Positions 1-10,499 of a stretch of 64,000 bases of DNA are shown here, piece by piece. Within the stretch, counting starts at the first letter, position 1. Each line of letters opens with the position of its first letter. The DNA comes from Isoetes taiwanensis (taxonomy: Eukaryota; Streptophyta; Lycopodiopsida; Isoetales; Isoetaceae). The stretch lies in assembly GCA_021234155.1 (NCBI GenBank), contig JAJEKV010000005.1, positions 21,002,089 through 21,066,088 of the forward strand, read 5' to 3'. The notes below the pieces were generated by a model that saw only the letters and a list, made by a program, of their open reading frames with translations, did not search any database and was not told the DNA's origin. Made by a program: the position numbers and the translations under genes.

Positions 1-868
1 AACAACCTATTTTATAGCCACTTAACTCTAACAAACCCAGTCAACAACTGCCATCGACCTGACACTGTCCTAGAACCACCTTAATCTAGCCTATACAATT
101 GATGCAAATAACCAACATAAAGATCCAACACTGCCTGCACAGCACCAGTGACCTATTATGGCAAACCTCTACGTCTAAACACCAAAAACCACTAGCCAGA
201 CCAATTAAATATTTGTTACTAGCTACATATTGATCAGGCTAATTCCAGTTCACCTCACATGAGCTTTTTCCTTTTATTTGTTAAAAAATCTAAAGCAAAA
301 CAACATGCATATCCCTGAATATATAGCATTTGCTTATGTACAAAGCATTCCACAAAGCATCCGAACCTAGCCACAAGCCATTGTATCCAGGTGTACCGCT
401 GTAGGGCCATCTAGACGTAATCCTACCGTAAGCCTTAGCCATTATCATCGAAGAACTTAACCCTTATTCCAGCAAACCGATCAACCACAGGTTCTACCTA
501 CATGCAACCAAACATGTACAGGAATATTTTCTAAGAACACAGGGCCGCAATAGAACAGACATAACCTATTAGATTATGTAATAACCAGACGTTTGCTTCT
601 ATCCTTGCCATGCCTTCCATTCGTCTATTTCGTAGCAACCCTGTCAACCATATATTCTAAAATGGTTCTACCTATTTATCTTCATCTAAGGAACAAAGGG
701 CCTTTTAGACCAAATAGAACAATGAAGGATTATGTAAAGATCATAAGCCTGAATATCCAGTCGTGAACCTTAAGCATGACCATTGTATATCCTATTTATA
801 TTACAATTTTAACAGAACTCTAGCGACCAGTTCTGGCACATGGCCTAAACTCTAGGTCCCAATCATCT
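1..868. other. AT-rich intergenic DNA, no gene recognised
   Basis: No reading frame with recognisable protein similarity and no RNA motif was found here. The stretch runs up to the point where LINE reverse-transcriptase similarity begins. Confidence 0.5.
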
Positions 869-1053
869 ATGCTCATTAATGGATCTCCTGGTGCTTTCTT
901 TCCTTTGGCAAAAGGAGTGAGACAAGGTTGTCCTCTTGCTCCTTATATCTTTATTGTTGTTGCTAAAATTCTAACTCTCGAGTCATTAACCACCAACAGC
1001 AATTTGGCAACATTAAAGGTTTGATTCTCCCAGATAGTACTTCAAACATGAAT
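869..1053 (+). pseudogene. LINE reverse transcriptase, fragment before the insertion
   Basis: This frame encodes the RT segment that precedes the YADD box. The key string is GVRQGCPLAP, where plant LINEs usually have GLRQGDPLSP. A frameshift near 1020 is needed to reach the sequence just before the insertion at 1054. The same polypeptide continues after 1912. Confidence 0.75.
1042..1053. repeat. Target-site duplication, left copy
   Basis: TCAAACATGAAT is repeated exactly at 1913-1924, bracketing the 1054-1912 retroposon. Removing the insert and one copy rejoins the LINE reading frame just before the YADD motif. Confidence 0.8.
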
Positions 1054-1912
1054 GTTTTTTTTTTTTTAGAGTTGGTTTTATCATTAATTATAAAAATTCA
1101 AGTACAAAGCAAAATCCATGCTTTGAAATGAAAGCATGCTGAAAGAGATAGTGGTATGAGTCAATACAAAGCATCATAGCTTGAATAACTACTATACTCC
1201 AGTAATAATATAAAAATTTGAAATTAAGTGATAAGAAAATTTAAAGCATCAAAGGCCTTAAACATTCGAAGCTGCATCCCATCAAAATCAGATAGAAGTG
1301 ATGTCCGATAGCAAGCTGTCACATAAAGTCTGAAATCCTGTTCACAGAATAAACTAACCAGAATAGTGAAGCAAGACAAAAATTTAGATAAGAGCACATC
1401 ACTAATGGTAATCCAGAGTGGAAGGCAGTAAGAAAGGACTGACAGATGAAAGGATTATGATTCATCAAAGAAAATAGAGTTGAAGTAGGCATTGAAGGGA
1501 TCCATTGTTCCAAAGGTATAAGACTTGGCTGGCCAACTATTATTATAGAATAGACGAAGTTTATATTTGTCTCCCAAGTGTAATAGCAGTGATCCGTAAA
1601 CATCTGCAAGTTGCTTGTGATTATAGTACATGGATCTATATCTTGAGAGTTGCCTTTCGGTTAGATTGAAGTGATTGTTGACCAGAAATGTCTATAAGCA
1701 GTGAATCTGAACGACCTCTCTGCAAAAAATGGCAGCCCATAAGTCCTCATTGTTCTTCTGATACTGTAAATGGCCAGCCCTCATCAAGAATGACTCCATT
1801 GATGAAGCCAGATTATTCTAAAAGATAGTATCACTTGCAGGCTGGCAAAAAGGAGAGTGATCATCAAACTTGTTCTTCCCTGATCCTCGCAGGAACTCAA
1901 GATACTCTAGGA
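1054..1912 (-). mobile_element. Poly(A) retroposon nested in the LINE
   Basis: An 859-bp insert is flanked by a 12-bp direct repeat (TCAAACATGAAT) and starts on the + strand with a run of T. On the minus strand this reads as a 3' poly(A) tail, the signature of target-primed retroposition. No complete ORF remains. A minus frame at 1319-1609 has no recognised domain. It is probably a 5'-truncated LINE copy, because the length exceeds a typical SINE. Confidence 0.75.
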
Positions 1913-1924
1913 TCAAACATGAAT
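1913..1924. repeat. Target-site duplication, right copy
   Basis: This is an exact repeat of 1042-1053. It is followed directly by the ATTTTGCAATATGCTGATG segment that encodes the LINE YADD motif. Confidence 0.8.
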
Positions 1925-2068
1925 ATTTTGCAATATGCTGATGACTCATTTAGTTTCTTCAAAAATGATATCCAAAACATCTCTGCTTATCTAAACATCA
2001 TTAATTGCTTTGGTGCTGCATCTAGCACCACTTTAACTTTGACAAATGTTCTGTCATTGGAGAAATAA
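1913..2068 (+). pseudogene. LINE reverse transcriptase, YADD-containing fragment
   Basis: The peptide NILQYADDSFSFF contains the catalytic Asp-Asp of LINE reverse transcriptases (RT motif C). It is followed by a helix leading into the thumb. A stop at 2066-2068 ends the frame. Related sequence continues in other frames to about 2720 (for example QGGLGCKN in one frame near 2400), so the thumb region is also present but broken. Confidence 0.75.
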
Positions 2069-2739
2069 ATTAGCCAGATATCATGGGGATCAAATGTTAT
2101 CATTCTTCTCAAGCTATTAGTCTATTGGGCATGCCTCTTTCTTTGGACACAAATATCAAGAGTCTTTAGTCTCCTATTCTTACTCAGATCAAAAGTTAGT
2201 TAAATAGTTATGGTAATTGTCTTTCTTTGGCAGGTAGAACCTTTATTGCAAATGTTGTTATTGCTAGCTCCCACATATATTTTTCCTCTTACTTGCTCCA
2301 AAAAATATCTACCTTCGGCTGGAAAGAATAATCAAAAAATTTATTTGGGGGCAAAAAGCATATGGTCAACTGGAACTATGTAACATCCAAAATCTCAGGG
2401 TGGTCTTGGATGCAAAAATATATTCTTGCAAGGATCTACTCTTGTTGATAAGCATATCTTGGAGGGCTCTCTTTCATATGAACAATCCTGCCTCTATATT
2501 TATAAAATATTGGTTTCAAAAATGTAGCATTAGGGGACATCCTTCTATTAGTCATCAGCTTCCTTCCTCTATTTTTTTCGATATTCATCATGCTCAGAAC
2601 ACATCTCTTCTTATGAGAAATATGGTTCTAGTTTGGAACGGGATTTCTAAGCTCTTTGCACATAACAACTCTGATTTATTCCAAATGAGCACCTCTGGTA
2701 TCCTCACTTATCTCAGGTAAATGGTATTCCTCTAGCCAT

Positions 2740-3411
2740 TAAACATCCCAAGACTTATAAAAAATGGGCTCAGTCTGGTATAATAACTCTGGGTGACCTC
2801 AGGCATGACAACAGGTGGATCTCTTGGAGTATTCTCAAAGGGAAAGTTATGAGAACTTCATCTGACATGATACTTTATAATCATCTCAAAACTGTTCTGT
2901 CTGATCTAAATTTGAGTTCTGTGATTTCTCATGTTGACTGGACGTGTCAGGGAAACTATAATTACAAAGTCTCTGTTATATATAAATTGTTAGCCTACAA
3001 TAACTCTTCTTCTAAAGCTAAATTCTATTAGAATCTTAGTGACAGGGATGAGACTAGGCTTTGCAAGAAATCTGGTTTTCTTATTGCCCTCCTAAGGTTT
3101 CTTATTTCATATGGTTATTGGCCAACAAAAGCTTATCTAACTTGGAAGGTATTGCTAGATATTACAATCTCATTAGACATAAATCTGGTCTCAATTCTAT
3201 TCTTACAAACTACCCTCTTGGTTGTAATCATACTAAATCTATGGAGCATATATTTAAATGCCCTAAATTGGATGCTTTATGGACTTGGTGTGAAGATACT
3301 CTTTCTATAAGTAAACCAAACAATCTAATTGATTTCTTGATGCACGGAGATGAGTTTTATAATACTTTAGCCTTTACTATTTTATGGAATATATGGAAGC
3401 ACAAAGCATGA
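2740..3411 (+). pseudogene. LINE ORF2 C-terminal zf-RVT region
   Basis: Several frames (2849-3031, 3061-3411) together give the end of a plant LINE ORF2. One segment ends in YNYKVSVIYKLL. The next reads IWFSYCPPKVSYFIWLLANK, then a Cys/His cluster (GCNHTKSMEHIFKCP), as in the zf-RVT domain. A stop at 3029-3031 and a frame change separate them. It is a decayed continuation of the LINE that starts at 869. Confidence 0.75.
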
Positions 3412-3415
3412 TTTC

Positions 3416-3959
3416 GTTAATTAGAGAAATTTGGTTTTCTCAATCGACAACGAAATAGGTCGCAGTACCCTCCTGGAAAGGGAAAATTTGTTATTGTCAA
3501 GCAAATTGCAATGGCAGTGAGCACACTTTTGGCTCACCATATTTTTATCCGCGGGAAAAGCACTGTATGGGCATGCCTTCATTGTGTTGCAACACAAAAC
3601 TTAGAACAGGCATAGCGTCACCAGTGCTCGTGGAAATCGCCATGGCAATGTTTTTGACCAGGTAGGCAAGGCGTGGGTGCTGAGTGCAAGCTTTATGGGA
3701 GGAGTTTAACATCATTCTCAGATTACTGAACATGTCGAGAAGATCGCAATGGCGATCTTCCCGACAAGTTCAGTAATACTATTCGGATATGAATACACAA
3801 CTTTCGGATAATAATACACAAGTTCAGTAATTCTAATCGGTAAAAAAAAGTAACAAAATATACACAAGTTCAATAAAAGCACAAAACTTTTATAATATTT
3901 CAAAGTGATTACATGAGCTTTCACATCCAATAAAGCCAGAATACTTCACTAAGTCTGTT
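3416..3959. other. Spacer without recognised gene
   Basis: Only short frames without similarity were seen. The sequence around 3720-3850 contains short imperfect repeats of the type ACAAGTTCAGTAAT. Confidence 0.4.
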
Positions 3960-4616
3960 CTATTGAGTCTCTGTCACAGAATCTGGAGTAATGCCAAGTT
4001 CCTTGGCCATTCTATCTGCATGTTCCTTTCCTAACGCAAGGGTCTGTGAGAGATTCATTTCGGAATATCCTGTAATTGAAGGGATCTCTACGTCCATTGC
4101 ATTGACGATATCCTGCACACGTCCTGAGCACTGTGTATCCATCAATTCCTCCTGTGGATCAATAGAGAATCCAGAGGTGTCCCGTAATTTCCTTCTCTTG
4201 ATTCCTTCGATGTTTTTTGGGTCTTCAGACTGAGAGTCGGCTTCAGACGTACCCACGTATTCAAACTGGGTAGATTGTTTGTTGAGCATACCACTTATTA
4301 ATGGCATTGCCATTTCAAATTTCTGGTTCAGTATCTCGAGCTTTTCGAATGTTTGATCAAGTGCAGCCGAGTCCTTTTCCGTCTTCTCTAGCAAAGCCCG
4401 AGTTTCCTGTAGGCTTTGTTCAAAGCCTTTCTGATCTAACTGATCCAGAATCTCGTCCATTTTACTCAGATCGGTCTCCTGGGTTATTTTGAGGTCCGGC
4501 ACATTTGCATCATTAGGGACTTCTTTCTGAATTTCTTCTTCTTCTTCACACTTAGGCCTTGCCATTTTCTCTAATGTCTCGAAGAAGGATCTCAAAAATA
4601 CACACCTTGTCGTCAT
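3960..4616 (-). CDS. Acidic coiled-coil C-terminal exon, unknown protein
   Basis: The open frame gives about 218 residues. A plausible coding part begins at MARPK with an acidic run (EEEEE). A helical heptad-rich section follows (roughly residues 45-105: DQLDQKGFEQSL..., LEKTEKDSAALDQTFEKLEIL), then a basic KRRKLR motif and a Ser/Asp-rich end. I recognise no family. It follows, on the same strand, the fragments at 4552-6893 and may be the last exon of the same gene. It overlaps the preceding fragment in another frame, so either an intron or a frameshift lies near 4560-4620. The function is unknown. Confidence 0.4.
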   Translation of the reverse strand: MTTRCVFLRSFFETLEKMARPKCEEEEEIQKEVPNDANVPDLKITQETDLSKMDEILDQLDQKGFEQSLQETRALLEKTEKDSAALDQTFEKLEILNQKFEMAMPLISGMLNKQSTQFEYVGTSEADSQSEDPKNIEGIKRRKLRDTSGFSIDPQEELMDTQCSGRVQDIVNAMDVEIPSITGYSEMNLSQTLALGKEHADRMAKELGITPDSVTETQ

Positions 4617-4827
4617 ACTCCAAGGAAACGCTACGTTTCCCTTGCATCAGAGCCACTCTAGAAGCTGTCCCCGCACCGTCATCGGGAACCAACTCCTTGA
4701 CCATGGCGTAAATATATGACATTTTAGCCTGGCCTTTAAGAACGAAATCCCCTTCCGTAGCTGCCCATGAGAACTTGGGCTTACCTGTGAAGTATTCCTG
4801 ATACTTTTTCTTCGTTTTCGCGTCCAC
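4552..4827 (-). CDS. Hypothetical exon upstream of the acidic C-terminus
   Basis: The open frame encodes about 91 residues rich in Lys, Asp and Glu (KTKKKYQEYF, FSWAATEGDFV, ELVPDDG). No domain was recognised. Its position between the 4888-5103 segment and the acidic segment suggests it belongs to the same minus-strand transcription unit. The exon ends are not certain. Confidence 0.3.
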   Translation of the reverse strand: MDAKTKKKYQEYFTGKPKFSWAATEGDFVLKGQAKMSYIYAMVKELVPDDGAGTASRVALMQGKRSVSLEYDDKVCIFEILLRDIRENGKA

Positions 4828-4887
4828 CTCCTCATTACCTGTGATCGGATACTTTGGAAGAGGTGTGCCTCTAGGTGCATTGGTCCC

Positions 4888-5103
4888 CTAAGTTAGACAT
4901 AGCTCCAACCTGGGCTGCACATGCAAGATACACACCTCACTTCTATTGATCGTTACATGGGTGACGTAGTATTGAAATTCCTTAACCATTTTCTTGCTAA
5001 CCCACCCCTGTTCTTCATAAGCACCCGTGGAGACATGTGAACTCCCCTGGATCTGATTTTGGCTGTATAAGCAGTTTGGCAAGTGGACAGATCTCAAGAA
5101 CAT
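4888..5103 (-). pseudogene. Possible degenerate methyltransferase-like segment
   Basis: The frame reads VKEFQYYVTHVTINRSEVCI. This resembles in outline the region of DNA adenine methyltransferases just before the SAM-binding loop, where the family has an LLxxLIxxxSxxGDxVLD-type pattern. The DxF/GxG residues expected there are not present. The call is weak and rests on that pattern plus the ParB-like sequence upstream. Phage proteins often fuse these two domains. Confidence 0.2.
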
Positions 5104-5160
5104 GACGATGTGATACTCAGGTCTCGGCCAAGTAACTATTTTCCTGCGAAAGAAAGTAAT

Positions 5161-5672
5161 TTAGTATTCTAATACATAACACTTTGTAGTTGTCATGCTT
5201 GCAATCCTGCTAAAAAGATCCGTGTATTTTTTCACTTCCCAGACAGTGTTGAAACTGCGCATATCAATAAAAACCATTGTAGCATTTTCTGATACTTGCC
5301 TCCCCCCCACAAGAATACCAGATTTTGTTATTGCTTGCACAATGTTTCTCTTTTCTTTCTGTTTCCTTGCTTCATCTAGTTTGAGTATCTCTGTACACAG
5401 TGTCTGCAATTATGTCGTTGCATTGAATAGATAATTGGATACTCCCTGTTGGACAAGTTTCCATTGAGCACCCGCGTTCTTCTCTTGGCGTAAACTTTAG
5501 CAAACTCCAGGCGTTGCTCAACGCTGCCCATAACAGAGCAAAGGATCTGAGCAGCAAATATGTTGTGGTTTCCAGAAATAATATAGAATTTTTTGTTGTC
5601 ACTAACCAAGCTTTCGCTTCCATTCCAGACCTGTCTTTCCCTGAGAACTGACCCAACTTCTGGGTTTTTCAT
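5161..5672 (-). CDS. ParB/sulfiredoxin-like domain, second half
   Basis: Two overlapping frames cover this segment. The upstream one (5376-5672) contains KFYIISGNHNIFAAQILC. The core GNHN-x-FAA matches the GxHRxxAA box that ends the ParB N-terminal domain. The downstream one (5161-5409) has SGILVGGRQVSENATMVFID. A frame change near 5390 means an intron or frameshift. With the 5808-6893 fragment, which carries the preceding part of a ParB-like domain, it suggests one interrupted protein. No plant pathway is known to me for it. Confidence 0.4.
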
Positions 5673-5807
5673 ACATTACTCATTACACTATCCAATTTTT
5701 TCTGATAGTCCCCTATTCTACGATTCCTGTCCCTGCCTTGTGAGGTGTCCAACTCACTTTTGGAACTACTTCGAGATCCACTTCTTGTAGTGTTTGACCG
5801 GCTGGAG

Positions 5808-6893
5808 CTAGAAGGAGGTGGTGATGGGGTCAAAAGGCACAACATCTGCCGGAGTAAGAACCTCTGTAGGGCACTTCTTGAAGCTCCTTATTAGAGTTTG
5901 CACGTGATCGTTAGAACGAAATCTGTGCGTCATTGTAACTGGAGCTGTCTCGTAGTCGAAGATACTTACTTTTGTGAACCAATTCACCCCCATCAGATAA
6001 AAATTTTTAAACTCTTCGAGTTTTTTTGCTGTTTGTTCTGCAAGCTTTTTTTCCTCGGCAGGGTTGAACTTCAGTTCCTCATGCATACGAGTAGCAGAAG
6101 GCCAAGTTATTGCAGTTGAAGTGGCTGTTGGGACACCTGATGAGGTAGGCGTAGATGATGTAGAAGGCTGGCTCTTATCATTTACATTTAACTTCTGAAG
6201 TTTAATCTTGAAAGTATGTGTCTTCTTCTGTACTGGTTCTTCCTTTTCACCAGAATGTACTATAGGGGGAGGCATGAGCAATTTCGGAGCAGTAGGATCT
6301 ACAACTGCTGAAGAAATTGGATTAGCAGAGCAGGTCACAATTGGATCTTTCGGTGCAGATGATTCACCAACTACAGCCAATGGAACAATAGTCCTTTTTT
6401 TAGCAACTGCATGCAACCAATTTGTATCCGTATGCGAGGGTAGCTTGTTGTCTTTAGTAGCCTTTAAGGCACAAGAAGGAGGCTTCTTATCTACCGACAA
6501 TCCCTTTCTGCACTTGCTGAAGCCCACAAGAAGGTCTCTGTTGCACTTGATACCAGAGAGAGACAAAGAATCATATGATGGCAGAATCCAACCATAGCCC
6601 TTTGCACTGGTTGGCACACCCTTGCCACTAGCCGGCTTGCTCTGTTTGCTTGCGACCATGATGGAAGGGTCGTAGTTCTGCCATCGCAGGATGTACTCCA
6701 CAAACTGCAACTGCTGCGTGTCCTCTACGCTACATATAATAGCATCATGTACGTTATTCTTTGTACCCTCCCACATGGAAACGATGATGCCCAACTGTTC
6801 AAAGTCATCTAACCCCTTTCCTGTCCTGAAGAAGAGGCAGAGGTCCTTCCTGCAATCCCCTTTGATATGTGGTATTGCCTGGGCAATTTCCAT
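5808..6893 (-). CDS. Large open frame, low-complexity linker plus start of a ParB-like domain
   Basis: The open frame is 361 residues long, one of the longest in the window. The N-terminus (about 1-90) is a mixed alpha/beta-looking segment with no recognised family (GIIVSMWEGTKNNVHD..., FVEYILRWQNYDP). Residues about 95-250 are Ser/Pro/Thr/Lys-rich linker. The C-terminus (about 290-355) reads SIFDYETAPVTMTHRFRSND, then HVQTLIRSFKKC. This is the shape of a ParB N-terminal domain (conserved Arg, V..LI.SF) and continues into GNHN at 5672-5376. Stops between 5808 and 5672 mean an intron or decay. The function is unknown, and it may be mobile-element cargo. Confidence 0.45.
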   Translation of the reverse strand: MEIAQAIPHIKGDCRKDLCLFFRTGKGLDDFEQLGIIVSMWEGTKNNVHDAIICSVEDTQQLQFVEYILRWQNYDPSIMVASKQSKPASGKGVPTSAKGYGWILPSYDSLSLSGIKCNRDLLVGFSKCRKGLSVDKKPPSCALKATKDNKLPSHTDTNWLHAVAKKRTIVPLAVVGESSAPKDPIVTCSANPISSAVVDPTAPKLLMPPPIVHSGEKEEPVQKKTHTFKIKLQKLNVNDKSQPSTSSTPTSSGVPTATSTAITWPSATRMHEELKFNPAEEKKLAEQTAKKLEEFKNFYLMGVNWFTKVSIFDYETAPVTMTHRFRSNDHVQTLIRSFKKCPTEVLTPADVVPFDPITTSF

Positions 6894-6962
6894 GCACCAC
6901 TTCAGAGGACATTATTATCTTTAGCAGCATCTCTGAGAGCTTGTTCTTGCTTTACCTAGTAG

Positions 6963-7461
6963 TTATCTTAGGTCCCTAGGATCACCTTCGCATTTTTTCT
7001 TAGCTTGTTTCTTCGCAATCGCAACTATGATGCTTGTGAGCAATACCATAGCATATAATAATCGCGAGCGAGTGGAAAGCAGGTCAGCGATCTGCAGAAG
7101 CCAGCATTCTAGCTCCCTACATTCATCATCAAAGCATTGGTCACGAGGAAAATTTGTAGCCTCCGAGCGTCTTTGTGGGCGGTTTCTGCAAAAGCATCTC
7201 TCGATAGTAATCATAAGCACATTGACCAATTGTCTAGTCTACAGAATCCCCTCTAGATCAACTATGAGCATCTGGACATAAGTCTCTGCATGGTCGTAAT
7301 TCAAGCGCAACTGAGGCAAGCGAGGGGTTGGAGTAATGGAGTCCAAACAGAATGTCAATCCACCTGTATGAAAAGTGGTTGATGATTTGAGTCCACCTCT
7401 TCATCTCTATTGTCTGCAGCAACTCGAAGGTGAGTGAGCAGGTGCAAGTTTCACTCCACAA
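6963..7461 (-). pseudogene. LINE endonuclease-RT linker-like fragment
   Basis: Minus frames at 7258-7461 and 6963-7229 contain FPRDQCFDDECRELECWL followed by AKKQAKKK. This resembles the WFDxECxxL segment that links endonuclease and reverse transcriptase in many LINE ORF2 proteins. Frame changes occur near 7230-7260. The fragment directly precedes the ParB-like gene pieces on the same strand. Confidence 0.35.
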
Positions 7462-9478
7462 TTCTGGTCTTTATAAGCAGTGGAAGCAAGGAAAAAATTA
7501 GTCCTGGAATCAAAATATAGCATAAGCAGATGTGTAAGGCAAAGCAGGAAAAATGAAACAAGTAGAGAAAAAATAAAACTTTTTTATAAACCATTGGAGA
7601 CAAATGAATTACACATAAATCCTGAAAAGAGAAGAGATTAAACTGCAGATTCTTACCCAATTCTGAGATTACCTTTCAATATGCACGACAAAAACTTGAG
7701 TACATGAAACGTCTTAAAGCCTATTGGATGGAAAAACATGCATGCTGGTTCTCCTAATGGAGCGTTCAGAAGCATATATGCAGATACATAATAATGAAGG
7801 TCATACTCACTTAGCAGTATCTCAATACATGCTTCCTTAATAAGCTTTGGAATGTCAATGATTTGTAGTTGGTCAAGACAACACACTACAAAAGCTAGAT
7901 TAATTCTACACGCCCATGGCCCACAACATTGCATGTTATCATATTCTCCCATAGAACAATCGCATCCATTCGCATTGATGCACACCGTTTAAAAAGTAAA
8001 ATAAGCATATGGGTCTGAGAGGAACATGAAAATAGGGTATGTTAAGGCTGCCAAATGAGAGATTTTGGTGATGAAAGTTATACTCTTCAGGTTTGCTTAG
8101 TACTTGCGATCACTCAAGCACGATATGTTGAACTGATTAAACTTAATCATCCGCTACATGTGCTCTTGCAGACACTCACAGTAATGTAATTATCATTCTA
8201 TATATTGGAGGTTTCCTACAGGCGAAATGAGATATGTCCTACATCAATACATTGACATGTACAAATGTGTAGATATATAATTTAGTAGCAGTGCATTATC
8301 CCTCAAAAACCTTTCAGGATGGAGGCTTTTTAATTCTAGATAGTACTGGTCTTGATGTGCTCTTTCTTGTATTGTGTCTCATAGATCTTCTAGTCTCTGT
8401 GGGTGGTAGAAGTCAATTTGATTCTTTGATGCCTAGTCAATGCTCTGATCCTCAGCTGACCATGTGACAATAGCCCGACTTGCTGCCGCCTCTATGATTC
8501 CCATGACTAATAACCAAAAATCAATACATACATTGATTTTACCAAGCACTTCTGAAGCTATGAAACAATGTACTCAATCTGCCACACAATCAATCAACGT
8601 TACGAACCTCATCAGCTTCAATAATTCTAATGTGATTCATGGAAAATATGCATAGACAAGTCCGCGTTCTGGTTTAATGAATGTATCAACACAGAAGCAT
8701 ACACAGGAAGAAGGGACTAGAGGTTTGGATATCTCTAAAGCCTCTGACACCTCTTGATCAGAATGACTAGGAGTAACAATACTCTCTGGCACATTAGAAG
8801 CTATGCATCTGCATTATAGACATTTATGAGGAAGACACAGAGAAGAATCAAGAAATTGAAACCTAATACCAGACAAAGACGTAGGCACACACATGACTCC
8901 AACAACCTAGGACTAAAAGCAATCAAGGTCGGCCAGCTTCTAAACCCCAAGACCAAAGGCAAATTAATGAACAAGCAATTGTAGATGCAAGCTGGGTTTA
9001 CTTGCATACAATCGGCCGGATATAGTCGCCTCCTAGCCAGAAATAGAAAACCACAAACAAACTATATGAAGATTTCCGCAAAAGTAGATTGCCTTGTGGG
9101 GAAGCGAGGTCGCGTCCACGCCATGTGTAGAACCATCCAAAATAAACTACATCAAAATCCCCCAACGCTAATTTGCCCTAATATCAGAATCTTAAAGGGT
9201 ATTGTACTACCCTAAATACATGATCACGTATATCATAAGTTTTTGGACCAAATCTCACCCAAAATAGCATCATTGAAGAACTGGACCTACTGTACAACTT
9301 TTCCAGATTATGATGTTCATCTTCAATTGCTCCCATTTGACAACATTGATTGTGGGTCAAGCTAATAGAAATTTATGTCATGCCTTAACCATTTTTAAGC
9401 CATTGCGATACTAAGAAAGCAATTATCCAAGTATTGGTTCAAGTGTTGCAAACATGGAAACGATTTGTCAATTAGAAA
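7462..9478. other. Spacer without recognised gene
   Basis: This holds short frames only. The minus frame at 7653-7985 is Cys-rich but matches nothing I know. No tRNA or other RNA signature was noticed. Confidence 0.4.
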
Positions 9479-9811
9479 GTGTATCCCCCAACTAAAAGCA
9501 TAAAAAAGCGATTGCCGAATGACGATACACTTTTCGCATCTTATCTTGTTCTTCCCAATGTCATGGACGAATACACAAGACCTAAAGAAAATGAATTCCA
9601 CCAAACGACCATCAATGTCACAAGTGGACAAACCCTTCCCCACCAAATGAACATCAATAAATTATGTAATCCAAGCATTGATCAAATTGGAGCTTTCCTA
9701 GGTGATGTGACATTTGGGCTAAGTTTACAACTTCTTATGTTGAGAAAAAGAAAGAAGCAATCCAGATACAACCAAGGAACGGAGGTGCCAACATTCTATA
9801 GGGATCTTTGA
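9479..9811 (+). CDS. Hypothetical protein fragment
   Basis: The open frame encodes 110 residues ending TFYRDL with no recognised domain. Its 3' half lies inside an imperfect tandem duplication (9717-9955), so the frame may be part of a decayed gene. In another frame the duplicated unit encodes a KANVQAKFASSYVEK-like peptide. The coding status is doubtful. Confidence 0.2.
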   Translation: MYPPTKSIKKRLPNDDTLFASYLVLPNVMDEYTRPKENEFHQTTINVTSGQTLPHQMNINKLCNPSIDQIGAFLGDVTFGLSLQLLMLRKRKKQSRYNQGTEVPTFYRDL

Positions 9812-9955
9812 AAAAGGATGTGAAAGCTAATGTTCAAGCTAAATTCGCAAGTTCTTATGTTGAGAAAAGAAGAAGAGGATGACCAGACATTTGTAAGAAA
9901 CAAGTTGCCAGCATGCTATATGGATCTGAAAGAAAGATGTGAAAGCTACTCGTAA
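9717..9955. repeat. Imperfect tandem duplication, about 120-bp unit
   Basis: The block containing GCTAAGTTTACAACTTCTTATG (first copy at about 9717) recurs as AGCTAAATTCGCAAGTTC near 9836. In both copies it is followed by TTATGTTGAGAAAA, then TGCCA(A/G)CAT and GGATCT. The copies have diverged by substitutions and small indels. Confidence 0.6.
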
Positions 9956-10499
9956 GCTTTCTAATGTGGTCAACAACTCAAGATAATTTTTCAGTAAGGT
10001 TATATCAGTATGGAAGCTGCTATCTCGTCTCTTCATCAACTCAAGTTAATCCCCTTTTTTCTCTACAGATTATTAAATAGATAGATAGATAAGAATTTTT
10101 ACATCTAGAGATTATTAAAACAACGATGTTTGTATCTTCTATTTGTATAATGATGTTGTGTACATATTTGCCCAATAAATAAAATAAGGCACATCTCAAT
10201 AGTCGTACCAATTAACATTTGAATATATGCATGTAAGCAAGATTAGAACGGCTAATATTTAAATATGTCGTGTGCAATGAAATGCGGGGGGATTAGTGTC
10301 CGATCCGAAACGCACGCACATTTTAGAGTAAAAACAAGCGGCCCAAATTCAAAAATTCTGAAAATGGGGCGGTAGACTCTGCCACGATTCCAAATATGCC
10401 CAACGTGAAATTAGTAAATTACCCAATACGTGAGTTCGTGTCCATAGACGTCGCCGGAATATTCCGAGCACATTCCGTCCACCATTCTAGCATAGCATG

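Larger units (their letters stand above)
869..3415 (+). mobile_element. LINE (L1-like) ORF2 remnant, interrupted
   Basis: Reverse-transcriptase similarity starts near 869: a NGSPGAFF stretch is followed by the RT motif GVRQGCPLAPYIF. It resumes at 1913 with NMNILQYADD, the YADD catalytic motif. The C-terminal part (2740-3411) carries a WLLANK...CNH...HIFKCP pattern typical of the zf-RVT zinc-binding domain after plant LINE reverse transcriptases. Several stops and frameshifts (for example the TAA at 2066-2068) make it non-coding. A younger retroposon splits the RT between the GVRQG and YADD motifs. The family assignment rests on motif recognition only. Confidence 0.8.

Noticed and set aside
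7887-7899. CACTACAAAAGC as left end of the CACTA element ending at 60239
   Set aside because: About 52 kb apart, spanning intact genes, and no subterminal TCTGACGA repeats next to it.
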